Origin: Sabellastarte sp. h YS-2021
Lineage: Eukaryota; Annelida; Polychaeta; Sabellida; Sabellidae
Assembly: GCA_964017235.1 (NCBI GenBank)
Contig: OZ024929.1
Location: 108,237,793-108,301,792, forward strand
Length of the DNA stretch: 64,000 nucleotides
Direction: 5' to 3'
Below the pieces are notes generated by a model, which did not search any database, was not told the DNA's origin, and saw nothing but the letters and a program-made list of their open reading frames with translations. Shown piece after piece: positions 23,220-35,519 of the stretch. The translations under genes and the position numbers were made by a program. Position 1 is the first letter of the stretch, and every line of letters starts with the position of its first letter.

Positions 23220-24860
23220 TAATGGTGAAATCTCTCTCTACACACTGCGGCTATCCAGTGGATACAATGATTTACTCAACAGTGAGAACCTGAAAGTAGC
23301 TATTGCTCAGCTATGCCATGACATAGAGGTCTGCAATTTCACTATGTTATAGCTGACCAAAAATTCTGTGAATAACATATTTAACAAATTACTCTAAATG
23401 TAATAGTTTTCAAGTTACAACTGATTTACTCAACAGTGAGAACCTCAAAGGAACTATTACTCAGCTATGCAATGAGCTACAGGTCTGAAATTTTACTATG
23501 TTATAGCTAACCCAAAAGTAGGTGAACAACATATTTAAGCAAACTACTGTAAATGCAATAGTTTTCAAGCTACAACTGATTTACTCAATAGTGAGAACCT
23601 GAAAATAGCTATTGCTCCGCTATGCCATGAGCTATAGGTCTGTAATTTCACCATGTTATAGCTGACCCAAAAGTAGGTGAACAATATATTTTAACAAAAT
23701 ACTCCAAATGCAATATTTTTCAAGTTATAGCTGATTTACTCAACAGTCAGTACCTGAGAATAGCTATTGCTCAGTTGTGCCATGAGCTATAGGTCTATAA
23801 TTTCACTATGTTATAGCTGACCCAAAAGTAGCTGAATAACATATTTGCACAAATTTCTGTAAATGCAATAGTTTTCCAATTATAACTGATTTACTCAACA
23901 GTGAGAACTTCAAAGTAGCTATTACTCAGCTATGAAATGAGCCACAGGTCTGAAACTTCACTATGTTATAGCTGACCCCAAAATAGGTGAATAACATATT
24001 GAAACAAAATACTCTAAATGCAACACTTTTCAAGTTATAAGTGATTTACTCAACAGTGATAACCTAAAAGTAGCTATTACTCAGCTATGCCATGAGCTAC
24101 AGGTCTGAAATTTTACTATGTTATAGCTGGCCCAAAAGTAGCTGAATAACATATTTATACGAAATTCTCTAAATGCAATAGTTTTTAAGTTACAAGTGAT
24201 TTTACTCATGATGGAAGTTACTGAAAAGCCCAAAAGTAGCTATTACTCACTTAGCTATTGAGACAGACACCCAACTTACTCACCATATTGTAGCTATGAA
24301 AAAAGTAGCTGAATAACATATTTTAATAAAATGCTCTAAATGCAACACTTTTCAAGTTATAAGTGATTTACTCAACAGTGATAACCTAAAAGTAGCTATT
24401 ACTCAGCTATGCCATGAGCTACAGGTCTGAAATTTTACTATGTTATAGCTAACCCAAAAGTAGCTGAATAACATATTTATACGAAATTCTCTAAATGCAA
24501 TAGTTTTCAAGTTATAAGCGATTTACTCAACAGTGATAACCTAAAAGTAGCTATTACTCAGCTATGCCATGAGCTACAGGTCTGAAATTTCACTATGTTA
24601 TAGCTGGCCCAAAAGTAGCTGAATAACATATTTATACGAAATTCTCTAAATGCAATAGTTTTTAAGTTACAAGTGATTTTACTCATAATGGAAGTTACTG
24701 AAAAGCCCAAAAGTAACTATTACTCACTTAGCTATTGAGACAGACACCCAACTTACTCACCATATTGTAGCTATGAAAAAAGTAGCTGAACAACATATTT
24801 TAACAAAATGCTGTAAATGCAACACTTTTGAAGTTATAAGTGATTTAGTGCATGATTTCA
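23220..24860 (+). repeat. 155-bp tandem array of element B
   Basis: About ten to eleven units; CAAG(T/C)TACAACTGATTTACT occurs at 23411 and 23566. The segment ending in GAGACAGACACCCAACTTAC occurs twice (near 24260 and 24740), showing a multi-unit duplication at the 3' part of the array. Confidence 0.9.
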
Positions 24861-25294
24861 TGAATTTTAATGCATTAAAAATTATTAAAAAAATTTATTA
24901 AAAAAAAAGTAAGACAGATCCAGGTCTCATACTCACACAAGAGAATCTACCTCTGGTCTAGTACATATATGCAAGATATGAGAGAAATCCCTGCAATAGT
25001 CACTGAGAAAATTGTGATAAAAAGTTGAAATTTTCACACTTTTGGTGGGGGTACCCCTCTTGTAATGTCTCTAGCAAACAGACGAACAGACAGATTTGCA
25101 TGCCTTGAACAATTTTTCATCCTCGATAGATAAGGTATCTTTTAAAAAAAACAGCATGTCTCTAGGCCTTGTAGTTTTGGAGAAGAAGTTGTTCACGCGG
25201 ACGCGTACGCCCACGCCGCAGAGTGATGACATAATGTCAGCTGACTGACAAGTCAGCTGACATAAAAAATAAGCTTTGGTTTTAAATTTGCAAC

Positions 25295-27133
25295 ATGGAG
25301 AGCCCCAAAAAGATAAAAGTGTAGTGTGGAAATACTTTGATGCATCTGCAACTGATAAATCAAAAACAATCTGCCAGCTATGTCATGTGGCAGTCTCTTA
25401 TAAAGGCAATCTAATTTTTTTTCTCGGTTATCAGCAATTTTGAAATTTAACCCAATTTTGGAATATGTTATTGATATTTTAGAGAAAATTTCGACATTGT
25501 TACTTCTCAAACTTAACAACTCAAAAATCAAATTATTTCCAATTCTTTCAAATGGCAATACTTCAAGTATGAGGAAACATTTTGCTTCTAGACATAAATC
25601 TGTAGTGCTGGAGGGGTCTGCAAGTGGTTCATCCAACATTCCAAGAAGTTGCCAAACTCAGTTGAATTTTGGCCAGAGATCACTTAAAACTGCACAAGAA
25701 AGTTTTACTCGTAAAATTGCCTTAATGTGAGCGATTGATCTTAAACCTATAAGCATGGTTGAGGGCTCTGGCTTTAAGTTTCTTGTTCATAGCCTGAATC
25801 CTAGTTATCGTGTACAATGCCGCAATACAGTTTCAAAGTATATGGAAAAGATCTATAATGAGCACAAAGAAGAAATAATTGATTGCTTGAGGGGAAAGGT
25901 CATATCACTGACATCTGACATGTGGACAAGCACTGCTGTCCAAGGTTTCATTAGTTACTGGACCTTTTATCCAGGATTGGGAATTAAAAAACATTGTAAT
26001 GGCTACTAGAATTATGACTGAAAGACACACAGGGGTTAACATTGGCACTACTATCAACCAAATTTGTGAGGAATTCAGTGTTGGTCGAAAACTTGCCATT
26101 ATAACGGATAATGCTTCAAATATGAGCATAGCAGCTGCAGAGTGTGATGCTCTACATGTCACATGTTTTGCTCACACCCTGCAGCTGGCAATTGAGGATG
26201 GCGTCAAGATAGAGCAAATTTCAAAAACCTTAAGTGTATCGAGAAAACTCGTTGGAACTCTAGTTTTGCTATGATGGAGTGCTTACTCAAATTAAGAATT
26301 CCTGTGTATTCAGTGATTTTTGATGAGAATATCACAAAGCCAAGTGACCGGGTCAAATTTGATATTCGAGACAATTACTGGAAGGTCATGGAGGATACGG
26401 CCCAATACTAGGTCCTTTGGCTGCAGTAACAGAGATGCTAGGCAGGGAAGATACACCTACAGGCAGTTCAGTTCTTGTAGTGCTTTATAACCTTATAAAT
26501 GGTCCTCTTAAACAAACTCCAGGTGAATCACAGGTAGCAAAGTCTCTTAAGGTGAAAATTAAAGATGGCCTTAAAAAGCGGTTCCATATGAATGACGAAG
26601 GAAAACCCAAGATAGAGGGTATTTGATCACCACTGATTGTTGCCTGTCTGCTTGACCCAAGATATAAATCTATTTTAGGTAGGGACCTTTTAGATCAGAC
26701 TGACATGGCATTGCTTCAAGGTCACATCTTGGATCTTATGTCAAACATTGACCTCTCTTCATCTGTTTCAAACAATGTAGATGTTTCTTCACACACATGT
26801 GACTTGACACAAAATTTGGAGTTAATTTCATGGGCTCAATTATACAAGGTGATGTTAAACCATTAGAGTATAATGACTGTGTTTCTGCAGCAGATGAGCT
26901 AAATGACTACATGCCTGATATAGTTAGAGATTCGAACCCATTAACTTGGTGGAAGTCACATGAAACCAAATATCCCAGATTAGCCAAACTTGCCCAAGAA
27001 TACCTATCAGTGCCAGCAACATCTATTCCTCCTGAACGCACTTTCTCAGTGGCTGGTTTGACGGTATTAACCTTAGAACAGCCTTAGAGCCAGATTCAGT
27101 AGATCAAATTATCTTTGTGAACAAAAACCTAAA
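25295..27133 (+). pseudogene. hAT transposase, BED-finger type, decayed
   Basis: Fragments in order match a ZBED-like hAT transposase, the DNA-cutting enzyme of the host element. A BED zinc finger starts with VVWKYFDAS and CQLCHVAVSYKGN and finishes with TSSMRKHFASRHK, its halves separated by about 143 extra bases (25411-25553) with GGCAAT on both sides. Then come VEGSGFKFLV, LTSDMWTS (first acidic site), TDNASNM, CFAHTLQLAI and a C-terminal dimerisation block (NPLTWWKSHETKYPRLAKLA, then PPERTFSVAG). The first ATG (25295) is out of frame with the finger, a TGA at 25728 replaces a usual tryptophan, and there are frame changes near 25950 and 26270 and further stops. With at least six lesions, it is inactive. 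Confidence 0.9.
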
Positions 27134-28148
27134 ATCTGAAATTAGGAAGCAAATTGAAAGCTTCAAAAGTTTGGCCCAAAATGAAACTGCTGGAGCACTT
27201 GCAGCTGCAGGTGAAAATCTGGGGGGAAACTTGAAAGTGAAATGGAAATTAAAAGTGAAAACCATTCTGGTTAAGTTTGGGCATATTTGTGAGGTTATGA
27301 ACCATGTGGACAACAATTTTAACTTTTTATTCAGTCACAAATATGGACTATACTATGTATGATAACTTGATAAGGTGTTCAAATAGAAGAACAATTAGCT
27401 AATTTGGTTTTAGTTGAAGTGCACATGTAGTTAAGGTGTACATTGAAAATACAACAGAAATAAAACAATCAGTTTTACATCTATTGTGTAGTTTTATTGC
27501 TTTTAAAAATCAACAAAGACAAAGTTGGGGTTTTACATCCGGTTCAACAGTCAGGGTCATATTGGGACACTGGGACAGGTTCTCAGGAACTGGAGTCAAA
27601 CCTACACAGAGGTGACTGCCTGGTATTAGATATCAATCATATCCCACTTGTTAAAACACTAGGCCACCAAGAACCTGTCTGAACAACAAAGTGGTCAACC
27701 ATCTACATTTCTGGAGCTGTAATATTTCAAAGAGTTTAAGTGCTACAGAAAGTTAATTAGACTACTACTACTAATAATAAATCAATAAAAGTTAAATGTA
27801 TGCAATATCTAATGTATCTTCTTAAGATGATTTAATCCTGATCAGTTTATACTTGTGAATAGCTGCCCATGTGGCTTCTATGCACTATAATACAGTATCT
27901 GTAGAACTTCCTTATTCAACCTCACTTTGATATTCACTTCCTGTTCCTGTGAAAGAAGTAAACTATAAGCTTGTGTACAGACATATTGGATATATTTACG
28001 TTTTACTGCCTTGATATGCAACTGTTGTCATGGTAAGTGGAATTTATTTTATTTTATGGTGATTTCAATCCATTAGCGATAATTTACAGGTCCCCCGAAA
28101 CGGGCGGGTCCAACTTCTACGGGTCGTCGGGACCACATTTGTGGACTC
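27134..28148 (+). other. hAT 3' non-coding part
   Basis: Between the transposase remnant and the right terminal repeat. AT-rich, with CGGGCGGGTCC and GGGTCGTCGGGACC stretches near the end whose counterparts near the left end (GGTCGGGTC) suggest subterminal repeats. No second gene seen. Confidence 0.6.
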
Positions 28149-28189
28149 GTCTCACCCCTACTTACTAGCCGATACAAAGTAAAAGAAAG

Positions 28190-29775
28190 TAATAAAATAG
28201 CATCAGAGATGCCTGTACCCCACAGCCTGGGGAAATAGTTTTCAACACCATGAGATATAGAAGTAGTGAAACAGTACACAGATTGGGATACTTTCAGAGC
28301 AGTGTTAGTGTCCAAATAATGTTTAAGTAGAAAAAATAACATCTAAGAGAAAGAAACTGCATGTACAGATTAAGTATTAAAACAGGACAATTTAGTTAAC
28401 TAAAAATTATGACGCTTTAAGACTTTTCCCATATTAATATTCATTTGTATCGACGAATTATGGTTTGAATGTTTTGAATATTACCCATACATACAGATGT
28501 GCCAATACATGCTTTTATGTGGAATTGGGGCAAAACCTGTGGCTCACTTGATGCAATACCATCTGTTACAATCGGAAGTTGCAAAAGTAAAACCCTTAAT
28601 GAATTCTAATATGACTTTAACGTTGCTTAATTTACATCAAAAGACACCCAAAGGTGCAACAACCAAGATTCAAGTAAAAAGATATAAGAGAGATAAAATA
28701 GTATTAGATATCCCTGTAGAGAGATAAAATAGCATCAGATATGCAAGATCAAAGGTCAAATCCAGGTCACACCATGACGTTGCACACACATAACCCCCGA
28801 CCAATGTCCCTACCAACTTCCTACACCTTATGGTTTCTGAAATATAGCCCAGACAAGGCATTATAGGTCAAGGTCACTACGGCAAGGTCAAATCAAGGTC
28901 ACACCATGACATTTTACACCTACCAACCCTAGCCAATGTCCCTACCCAGTATCAACTTGCTACACCTTATGGTTTCCAAGATATACCCCGGACAAGATTT
29001 TATAGGTCAAGGTCACTACAGCAAGGTCAAAGGTCAAATTAAGGTTACGCCATGACGTTGCACACCTACAACCCCTAACCAATGTCCCTACCAAGATCAA
29101 CTTCCTACACCTTACGGTTTCCAAGATATAGCCCGGACAAGATTTTATAGGTCAAGGTCACTATGTCAAGATCAAATCAAGGTCACGCCATGACAATGCA
29201 CACCTACACTGCCTTACCAATGTCCCTACCCAGTATCAACTTCATACACCTTACGGTTGCCAAGATATAGCCCAGATAAGATTTTATAGGTCAAGGTCAC
29301 TACAGCAAGGTCAAATCAAGGTCACACCATGACGTTGCACACCTACACCCCCTAACCAATGTACCTACCAAGTATCAACTGCCTACACCTTACGGTTCCC
29401 GAGATATAGCCCGGACAAGATTTTCAAACTCAAGGTCACTATGGCAAGGTCAAATCAAGGTCACACCATGACGTTGCACACCTACACCCCCTAACCAATG
29501 TACCTACCAAGTATCAACTGCCTACACCTTACGGTTCCCGAGATATAGCCCGGACAAGATTTTCAAACTTAAGGTCACTATGGCAAGGTCAAATCAAGGT
29601 CACACCATGACATTGCACCCCCTAACCTACACCGTCTAACCAATGTCCCTACAGTGCCAAGTATCAACTTCCTACACCTTACAGTTTCTGAGATACACCC
29701 CAGACAAACTTTTTCCCGCCGCCCGCCCATCCGGACAATATGGGGTAAAACAATACCGCGACAATACCCGGGTAA
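28190..29775 (+). mobile_element. Hairpin-capped element F2
   Basis: The first 210 bp match element F1 (14563-14770). After a spacer, an array of about seven units at 28740-29700 (for example GACGTTGCAC at 29331 and 29470, a 139-bp step) carries AAGGTCAAATCAAGGTCACACC and CCTACACCTTACGGTTTCC. It ends in CCCGCCGCCCGCCCATCCGG and a TACCGCGACAATACCCGGGTA hairpin-like stretch. Non-coding. Confidence 0.65.
28740..29700 (+). repeat. Tandem array of F2, about 139-147-bp units
   Basis: About seven units sharing GGTCAAGGTCACTA, CACACCATGACGTTGCACAC, CCTAACCAATGTCCCTACC and GAGATATAGCCCGGACAAGA. Two neighbouring units near 29320-29590 are nearly identical, indicating recent exchange. Confidence 0.88.
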
Positions 29776-29812
29776 AAAGACAGGAAGAAAAAATTTCACA
29801 GGACACCGGCAA

Positions 29813-30024
29813 TTTATTTATTTGGGGTTTTACAGGTCATATCACGACAGGTAGTTGGAAGGGCAGAGGAAACCAGTACATACAGTTCATCATGGTTTTG
29901 TACTGTAAAATGCCGACCAACGGCAAGCAACTACCAGCTTTCCCACTTGAGGCCATGCCGGGAACCGAACCCCGGCCTCAGAGGTGGGAGGCGAGAGTAT
30001 TACCACTCTGCCACCGTGGCCCTT
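29813..30024 (-). mobile_element. tRNA-derived SINE, full-length copy
   Basis: Read on the minus strand, it begins with a tRNA-like head with a pol III A box (TGGCAGAGTGG) and a B box (GGTTCGGTTCC). A body containing AGTTGCTTGCCGTTGGTCGG follows, ending in an AAAT-repeat tail. The 13-bp target duplication AGGACACCGGCAA flanks it (29800-29812 and 30025-30037). SINEs are transcribed by RNA polymerase III and copied by a partner LINE. This is the best copy of the family in the window. Confidence 0.9.
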
Positions 30025-30276
30025 AGGACACCGGCAAGAACATGTGGGCGATATTATCATAGTATCCGATATATATGTCATGAAACAATACATTTGGTTC
30101 ATTTGAAAATATTACAGATGAGTCTATTCAATAAAATTAACTGACACAAAGAAATCCAATATAATATTGGGTAAAAGAAATTTTACACGGACGAAACGTG
30201 TTATTGAAAAATGGAAACTACTAGATATTAGTTTTCAAATTTTGTAGCCGGCCAGTCAATAATTTGACCATAAATA

Positions 30277-30473
30277 TTATTTGGGGTTTTTATGTCGCTT
30301 TCAACACTTAATAGGCTAGATCAGGACGGATGGTTTTATGGACAGAGGAAACAAGATAGTACAGTTGGTCAAGGTTCTGTACTGTAACCTGCCAACCTTG
30401 GGCAATCAGGTCCTCAGAGGTAGGAGATGAGTGTGTTACGTACCACTGCTCCACCATGACCATGCTACACTTT
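30277..30473 (-). mobile_element. SINE, same family, old diverged copy
   Basis: The minus strand follows the neighbouring SINE through a tRNA-like head (GGTGGAGCAGTGGTA) and body to a TATTTGGGGTTTTT 3' region, but with many substitutions and no clear target duplication. It includes the GTCGCTTTCAACAC part absent from the copy at 29813. Confidence 0.7.
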
Positions 30474-30596
30474 TAAATCCCACACTCATATCCTTTTACA
30501 GGATGAAACTGCTTTTGTAAAACTTATTCATTGAGATAGCATTTGTGCTCTTTTGTGTTTGTGTTTTTTCTTCAACCAATATTTTGGAGTGATCAT

Positions 30597-30704
30597 GGGC
30601 TGTATTCATGTAAAGTTTTGGCAAGATTTCAGGCTTAAGTAAATTATATTTTTATACAAAAGTTAAGCCTAAGACTTGGCTTGGATCTTTGGTGAATACA
30701 GCCC
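30597..30704. mobile_element. Short palindromic MITE
   Basis: About 108 bp bounded by inverted repeats starting GGGCTGTATTCA at each end. The inner AGGCTTAAG and CTTAAGCCT-like parts pair too, so most of it can fold back on itself. No clear target duplication was seen. The superfamily is not known. Confidence 0.7.
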
Positions 30705-31771
30705 CTAAAGATCTAAAGTAGACAAATATTTTTGATGTGGTTTCCATAAACACTGTTATAACTATATACTCATCACTAAAAATTAATGTAAGTTTATACC
30801 ATTCCAGTTACAATTTGAGTTGTACTTTTCATATGATAAGAGATAACCTGGATAGCATAGACAACACCCCAGTTGAAATCGCCATCAACAACAATTTAGA
30901 AATTATTTTCTGACTTCCTATGTCAGTATTTGATTCCATATAAGAGAATTTAATAAAAGCTAAAATTTCTAACAACACAGCATTAAACACCAGCTATGAT
31001 TGCATCAACATGCTATTACATCAGCTCTTAATGCAAGCAATCCAGACACTATAAAAGCTAATGCAGACAAGGACTCACTCTCATGATTAGTAGCTACAAT
31101 CAGTGAGCAGGACATACAGTCATCTTAAGGGGACAAACTAATATTTAGGAATAAATTCATTATAAGAAGATCTGAAAACTTATGTTTTGGTTAATTGCAA
31201 AATAACAGCATTTATGAAAATATAAAGAGAATTTACCAGTCTAACCAGTGAGAACAAATGAAGTGTGTCAAATAAAATTATAAATATGTGAACAGTTGAT
31301 GAACTTTATAAATCGTAAATTGTTGGACATTATTATGGAAATAAAAAAATATACTGTTATTGGAATAAAACCAATTTAGAATATTGTGTTTCAATAAACT
31401 GGCAATGGAAGTAGATATAATGGTGATCTAAAGATCTTTTGATTGACCTCTCAAACGCTAAGCGACAACAAAAGCTACACCTACACCTCATGCACCCCCC
31501 ATTTAAACATAAACTCCATCAAAGAGAGGCTGAAGGAAGCAATGGGTCTCTGACAGAGTCAAGTCAGGTGAAAGATCTTTCCCACAACATTACATTATGG
31601 AGAAATACTATACCAGTTATATATAATGTGCTTTACCCCTATCAGTTTGTAAGTTACAGTTTCACAAATAGTTAATATAAATAGTGGAAACAGTCAATAG
31701 ATATCCATACACTTATTTTTTTCACCTGAAGCAACTAACATTTTTGATACATTTGCATGATAGTATGGCTT
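30705..31771. other. No recognisable gene
   Basis: AT-rich DNA with short open frames that show no domain. Nothing recognised. Confidence 0.5.
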
Positions 31772-32480
31772 TTATTGTGAAGTACGGGAGATCCCGAACT
31801 TCATTTTGAGGGACTTACGGTAGTTTGACGAGATTTCCGAGGTTTAGCATCAGCTCACAGTGAGATTTGGTTGTAGATTCGGCCCAAACGTATTGATTTT
31901 CGTCCTCAGTACTGAGATTTTAAGTTGTGGGGCAGTTTTGTGGGATTTTATCAGATTATTGGACGAGAATACTTTGAAGTTGTGTGTCAGGTAATATTAC
32001 TAGTACCATAGACCTAAATGATGTATATTCTATTGGGTATGGCCCTGTACTTTAACTGTAATTCAAGCTGTTTGTTTATAGTATTTTGGCGGTATTCTGG
32101 TCTACCAATTGGCGCTAATTGATGAGCACTTGTGGAGGGCGGGAAGCCCTTAGCCAATGAATGGCTACTATGAGCACCTGCAGGGTTTAGTATATATAGT
32201 ATTGTAGCAGGTGTCTGACTACTTTTCTGTTTTGGCATTCTTTGGGTAAGCACGTTTAGTGTTAGCTCTGGGTGCTTAACACGGATTTGTGCCTTGTAAT
32301 TCTAAATTGGTATTCAAATGCTTGGTTGGGATTTACAGTTGAGATAAAATTGGTATGAAATTCAGTGGGTTATTTTGGCAAATATTGGATGTATTCAGTA
32401 GTATGGATACTGGTTTACACAGTGTGTAATGTACTAGACTATTAATATCCGGGTGTGATATAGTGTTAGTGTGTTATGAG

Positions 32481-32665
32481 TCGGTCACACTTTCAGGATA
32501 ATTTGAATCTGGATATAATTTAAGTGTCGGTCACACTTTCAGGATAGTTTGAATCTGGATATAATTTAAGTGTCGGTCATACTGTCAGGATAATTTGAAT
32601 CTGGATATGATTTAAATACCGGTCACACTTTCAGGAATATATAGATCCGGGTAGAATTGAGTTCC
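32481..32665 (+). repeat. 46-bp tandem repeat, four units
   Basis: TCGGTCACACTTTCAGGATA recurs at 32481, 32527, 32573 and about 32619 with minor changes. The last unit is the most diverged. Confidence 0.9.
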
Positions 32666-33528
32666 GGCTTTAGTAGTTATCTCCGGTAGTATGTGGCGGT
32701 CATACACTCAGGATTAATTGACAGTTTGTATTGTGAGTAAGCTTTGTCCACTGTTCTGGTCAGAAGATTAAAGTGTGTCTGTCTTGTATAATCTACCAGG
32801 TTGTATAGTTTGTATTGTCTAATTTGTATATGTAATGTGCACGTTTGGGGTGGGTAAAGTATTTTTATAAAGTTGGACCATTTGTCGGAAGTTGTTGCAT
32901 GAAATTGCCGCGGAAGGCACAAGTGATTATATACAAGAATTATATTATTGTTGCGGACAGTCATGGGACTGGTCCAGTTTCTTTAGAATAGTGTCATCTA
33001 TTCAGGTTTAGTGTGGTGAACCAGGAGTTAACCACACAGGTTGTCCGGACTTTACCGACGGGTATCGTCCAGGAGGGGGGATTGTTAGTCTGTGGGTCAG
33101 ACTTAACATCCCAGCTTAACATATTACATGAGGTGCATGTGATCACTCTGACAGGTAGCTCTGGCGCTCGCCTTGCTAGCCACAACTGTTTCACTGATAT
33201 TCTAAATAACGTTGTGCAACTTCTTACTATTTGGGCGATAGTGTAGAGGACGATTTATGCCCGTATCTGTTTAGATACACTTTATACAGTGCACTTACAG
33301 GGTTGGGTTGTACAAACTCATATTAAACTCATCATTCAACATACTTTAGTCTGGCCAATTGTAGTGGATAAGTTCATTCACATTATTTATTCATTCGCAC
33401 TAGTTTTGAGTAGCATTTATGTACCGGTTTGCTACTTGAAATATATTGTGCCGGTATAAACTCAATATTAGTGTTTTATTATTATTATTACTATTACCGG
33501 CTTCAAATATATTCATACATGTTCATTT

Positions 33529-33666
33529 ATTTATTTATTTGGGGTTTTGCGTCGCTTTCAACACTGTACAGGTCATATCACGACGGGTAGTTGGAAGGGC
33601 AGAGGAAACCAGTACATATAGTTCGCTAGGGTTCTGTACTGTAAACTGCCGACCAACGGCAAGCAA
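33529..33666 (-). mobile_element. SINE, 5'-truncated copy
   Basis: The 138 bp match the body and tail of the SINE at 29813 without the tRNA-like head. A 16-bp target duplication TCATACATGTTCATTT flanks it (33513-33528 and 33667-33682). Truncation at the 5' end together with a long duplication is the signature of LINE-driven retrotransposition. Confidence 0.92.
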
Positions 33667-34261
33667 TCATACATGTTCATTTCCAGTCGGTAACATTGGT
33701 GTGTTATTTACATTCTTACAGTATTGCTCTATTTGATATATGCATGCTTAATAGTAAATGCTGTCCTTTTGGGTTATTACATGCATATGTGCTGTTAATT
33801 TGATATAATTGCTTAATACATTATTGATATGATATTTGAATAGTAACTTTACTGTCTGATTTATCCTGTATTCATTAGTAGTGAATGTAATTGTTTGAGT
33901 AACGTATTTGCAGTTAAATAGTACCTCTACTGAGTTAAGTTGATATTGCTGTTTCTCAGTTCTATACATATACCTTGCATGTGACTGTTGGTTGAATAAA
34001 TTTGTTGTTGCTAATTAACTTGTTTGTTCTAATTAGTTTCATAATAGGTGTAGATTGGCTCTGACCAGGTCCAGCGTGAAGACATTAAACTATGACTACG
34101 AGTTTGTGGTCTCCTCATTAACCTGGGGGAAGGATCTTGAACCTGGGCAACTGTCCATCATTCTGGGTTGGTTGCAGGTGCTAGTGGTCGTGCTAGCTGG
34201 GGCTCGTGAGTTGTATAGATCAAGGTCCCAAGTGTACTCCCAGGGTGGGCCGTTACATTAT

Positions 34262-35235
34262 TTACGATATCAATGTCAGCCCTAGCATACAAGTGTTCAC
34301 TTCTGATAGGTTTGTGTCCTCTTTTTTTGTTTGGTCACCATAGTTGCTCAAAAACAAATCAGATTTCTAATAATATTCATCAAAATGCTGGGAAGTATAA
34401 CCTTTTCTCAACAATACTTTGGAAAAAGCACTGAACTGGCATAATAGTAAATAATAAGAGACCTTATCAAAGATACAATATCATAAATTCCGCAAAACAA
34501 AAAGTGGCTTGCACACTTGTCAGTACTACGTTGTTAGTTTGGATAATCACAAGTACTGCCTAACATGTAGGGAATGGAGAAAAGGTTATGATCCTTGCAT
34601 GTGTCAAAGGTCACCATTGAGAAAATGGAAAAATAAAAATACAACTGAATGATCTCAAGGAGGATCTGTTGGGAGATTCCAATGACCTTGCAAAAATTAA
34701 AAATCAAGTGAAAAAGTTTAAATTCACCCAATCCCCTCCAACTGACAATGTGCTCAGGACCTCCTTCGGTCCCTCCCAGGCTCCTCAATATGTTGGCAAA
34801 GAAAACCATCCAATAGTTGACTAACCTAGAACTAAAATTTGGTAACTGCAGGATTGATAGAGAATTCTGTATTGTTTGAAATAAGATTCATGATGAAGGA
34901 TTTACAAGCCTTGTCCTTACTCCCAGTGATTAAAATATTCAGAACATGGAGCTGGTAAAGCAGGTCCTAACAAGGAGAGGTCTATAGGAACCATGATTAT
35001 TACAGAATAAAGAGTTATAGAAAATCCCTTCAACTGGGAGGAAAGCAAATTTGTTGTTCTTCCTATAGCTATGACTCACTCTCCATATAATGAAGTCATT
35101 CCCGAGGAAAATGCCACCAGGTCTCCCTGGGTCCTGGGAGGAAGGAAGAATACCTGCATGAGTACACTATAAAACTTTGGGTAACAATTTACTCAAAACA
35201 AATTAAGTGTAATTTGATGCACCTAGCGGCCACAA
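34262..35235. other. No recognisable gene
   Basis: Sequence between the possible LTR and DIRS copy 2. Moderately AT-rich, no coding region or known repeat recognised. Confidence 0.5.
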
Positions 35236-35519
35236 AAATTTTATTGTGTTAATACATCCTATCCAATGAACAATTGCTTTACCGATTGGTGCGACCGGTC
35301 GGAAAAAGTCATCCTGTATATAATACCGGCAGGACTGTCACAGAGTGTGCATTCGCTAGGTGTCGCCTCGTGCATATTTCCTGTCTAGACAGGATGACAT
35401 CATCGCGTCTTTTTCGTTTGACGCATGGAGTGTGTGGACACGTTTTTTTAGTGAAGATTTTATAAGACATTTAACAAACTTTCAACTTTATTTTATTTTC
35501 ATCTTAATATTTGGTGTTC

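Larger units (their letters stand above)
22244..25266 (+). mobile_element. Hairpin-capped modular element B (nested in hAT)
   Basis: It has the same start as element A (ACAAGAGG, AGTGCCCGTGAACGGGCACT, GTCAGCTGAC), the same 148-bp array (22530-23080), the same junction module and hairpin (near 23250), the same 155-bp array (23220-24860) and the same end. It is shorter than A mainly because it has fewer 155-bp units. The single-copy tails of A and B differ at few positions, so both are recent. Its borders inside the hAT confirm the extent of this element type. Confidence 0.8.
21876..28160 (+). mobile_element. hAT DNA transposon with nested element B
   Basis: A perfect 8-bp direct repeat CTTACTAG flanks the element (21868-21875 and 28161-28168). 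Its ends are inverted copies of TAGGGGTGAGAC (21876-21887 and 28149-28160). Eight-base target duplications and short TIRs are hallmarks of hAT, and a decayed hAT transposase lies inside. The span is 6.3 kb, but about 3.0 kb of that is element B inserted upstream of the coding region, leaving about 3.3 kb, a normal hAT size. Confidence 0.92.
31776..34257 (+). mobile_element. Possible long solo LTR (fossil, tentative)
   Basis: A 2.5-kb stretch starts with TG, ends with CA (GGGCCGTTACA) and is flanked on both sides by TTAT. It contains a TATA-like box (AGTATATATAG near 32190) and an AATAAA signal near 33993, the order expected in an LTR. A truncated SINE is inserted in it. There is no internal retroviral coding part and no second LTR, so the call rests on weak terminal evidence. 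An unrelated promoter-like region is possible. Confidence 0.3.

Noticed and set aside
29950-30024. A tRNA gene on the minus strand
   Set aside because: The A and B boxes are there, but the sequence continues into a SINE body with an AAAT tail and target duplications, and no proper cloverleaf with anticodon arm was seen.
32481-32665. 46-bp repeats as a CRISPR-like array
   Set aside because: Units are contiguous without variable spacers.
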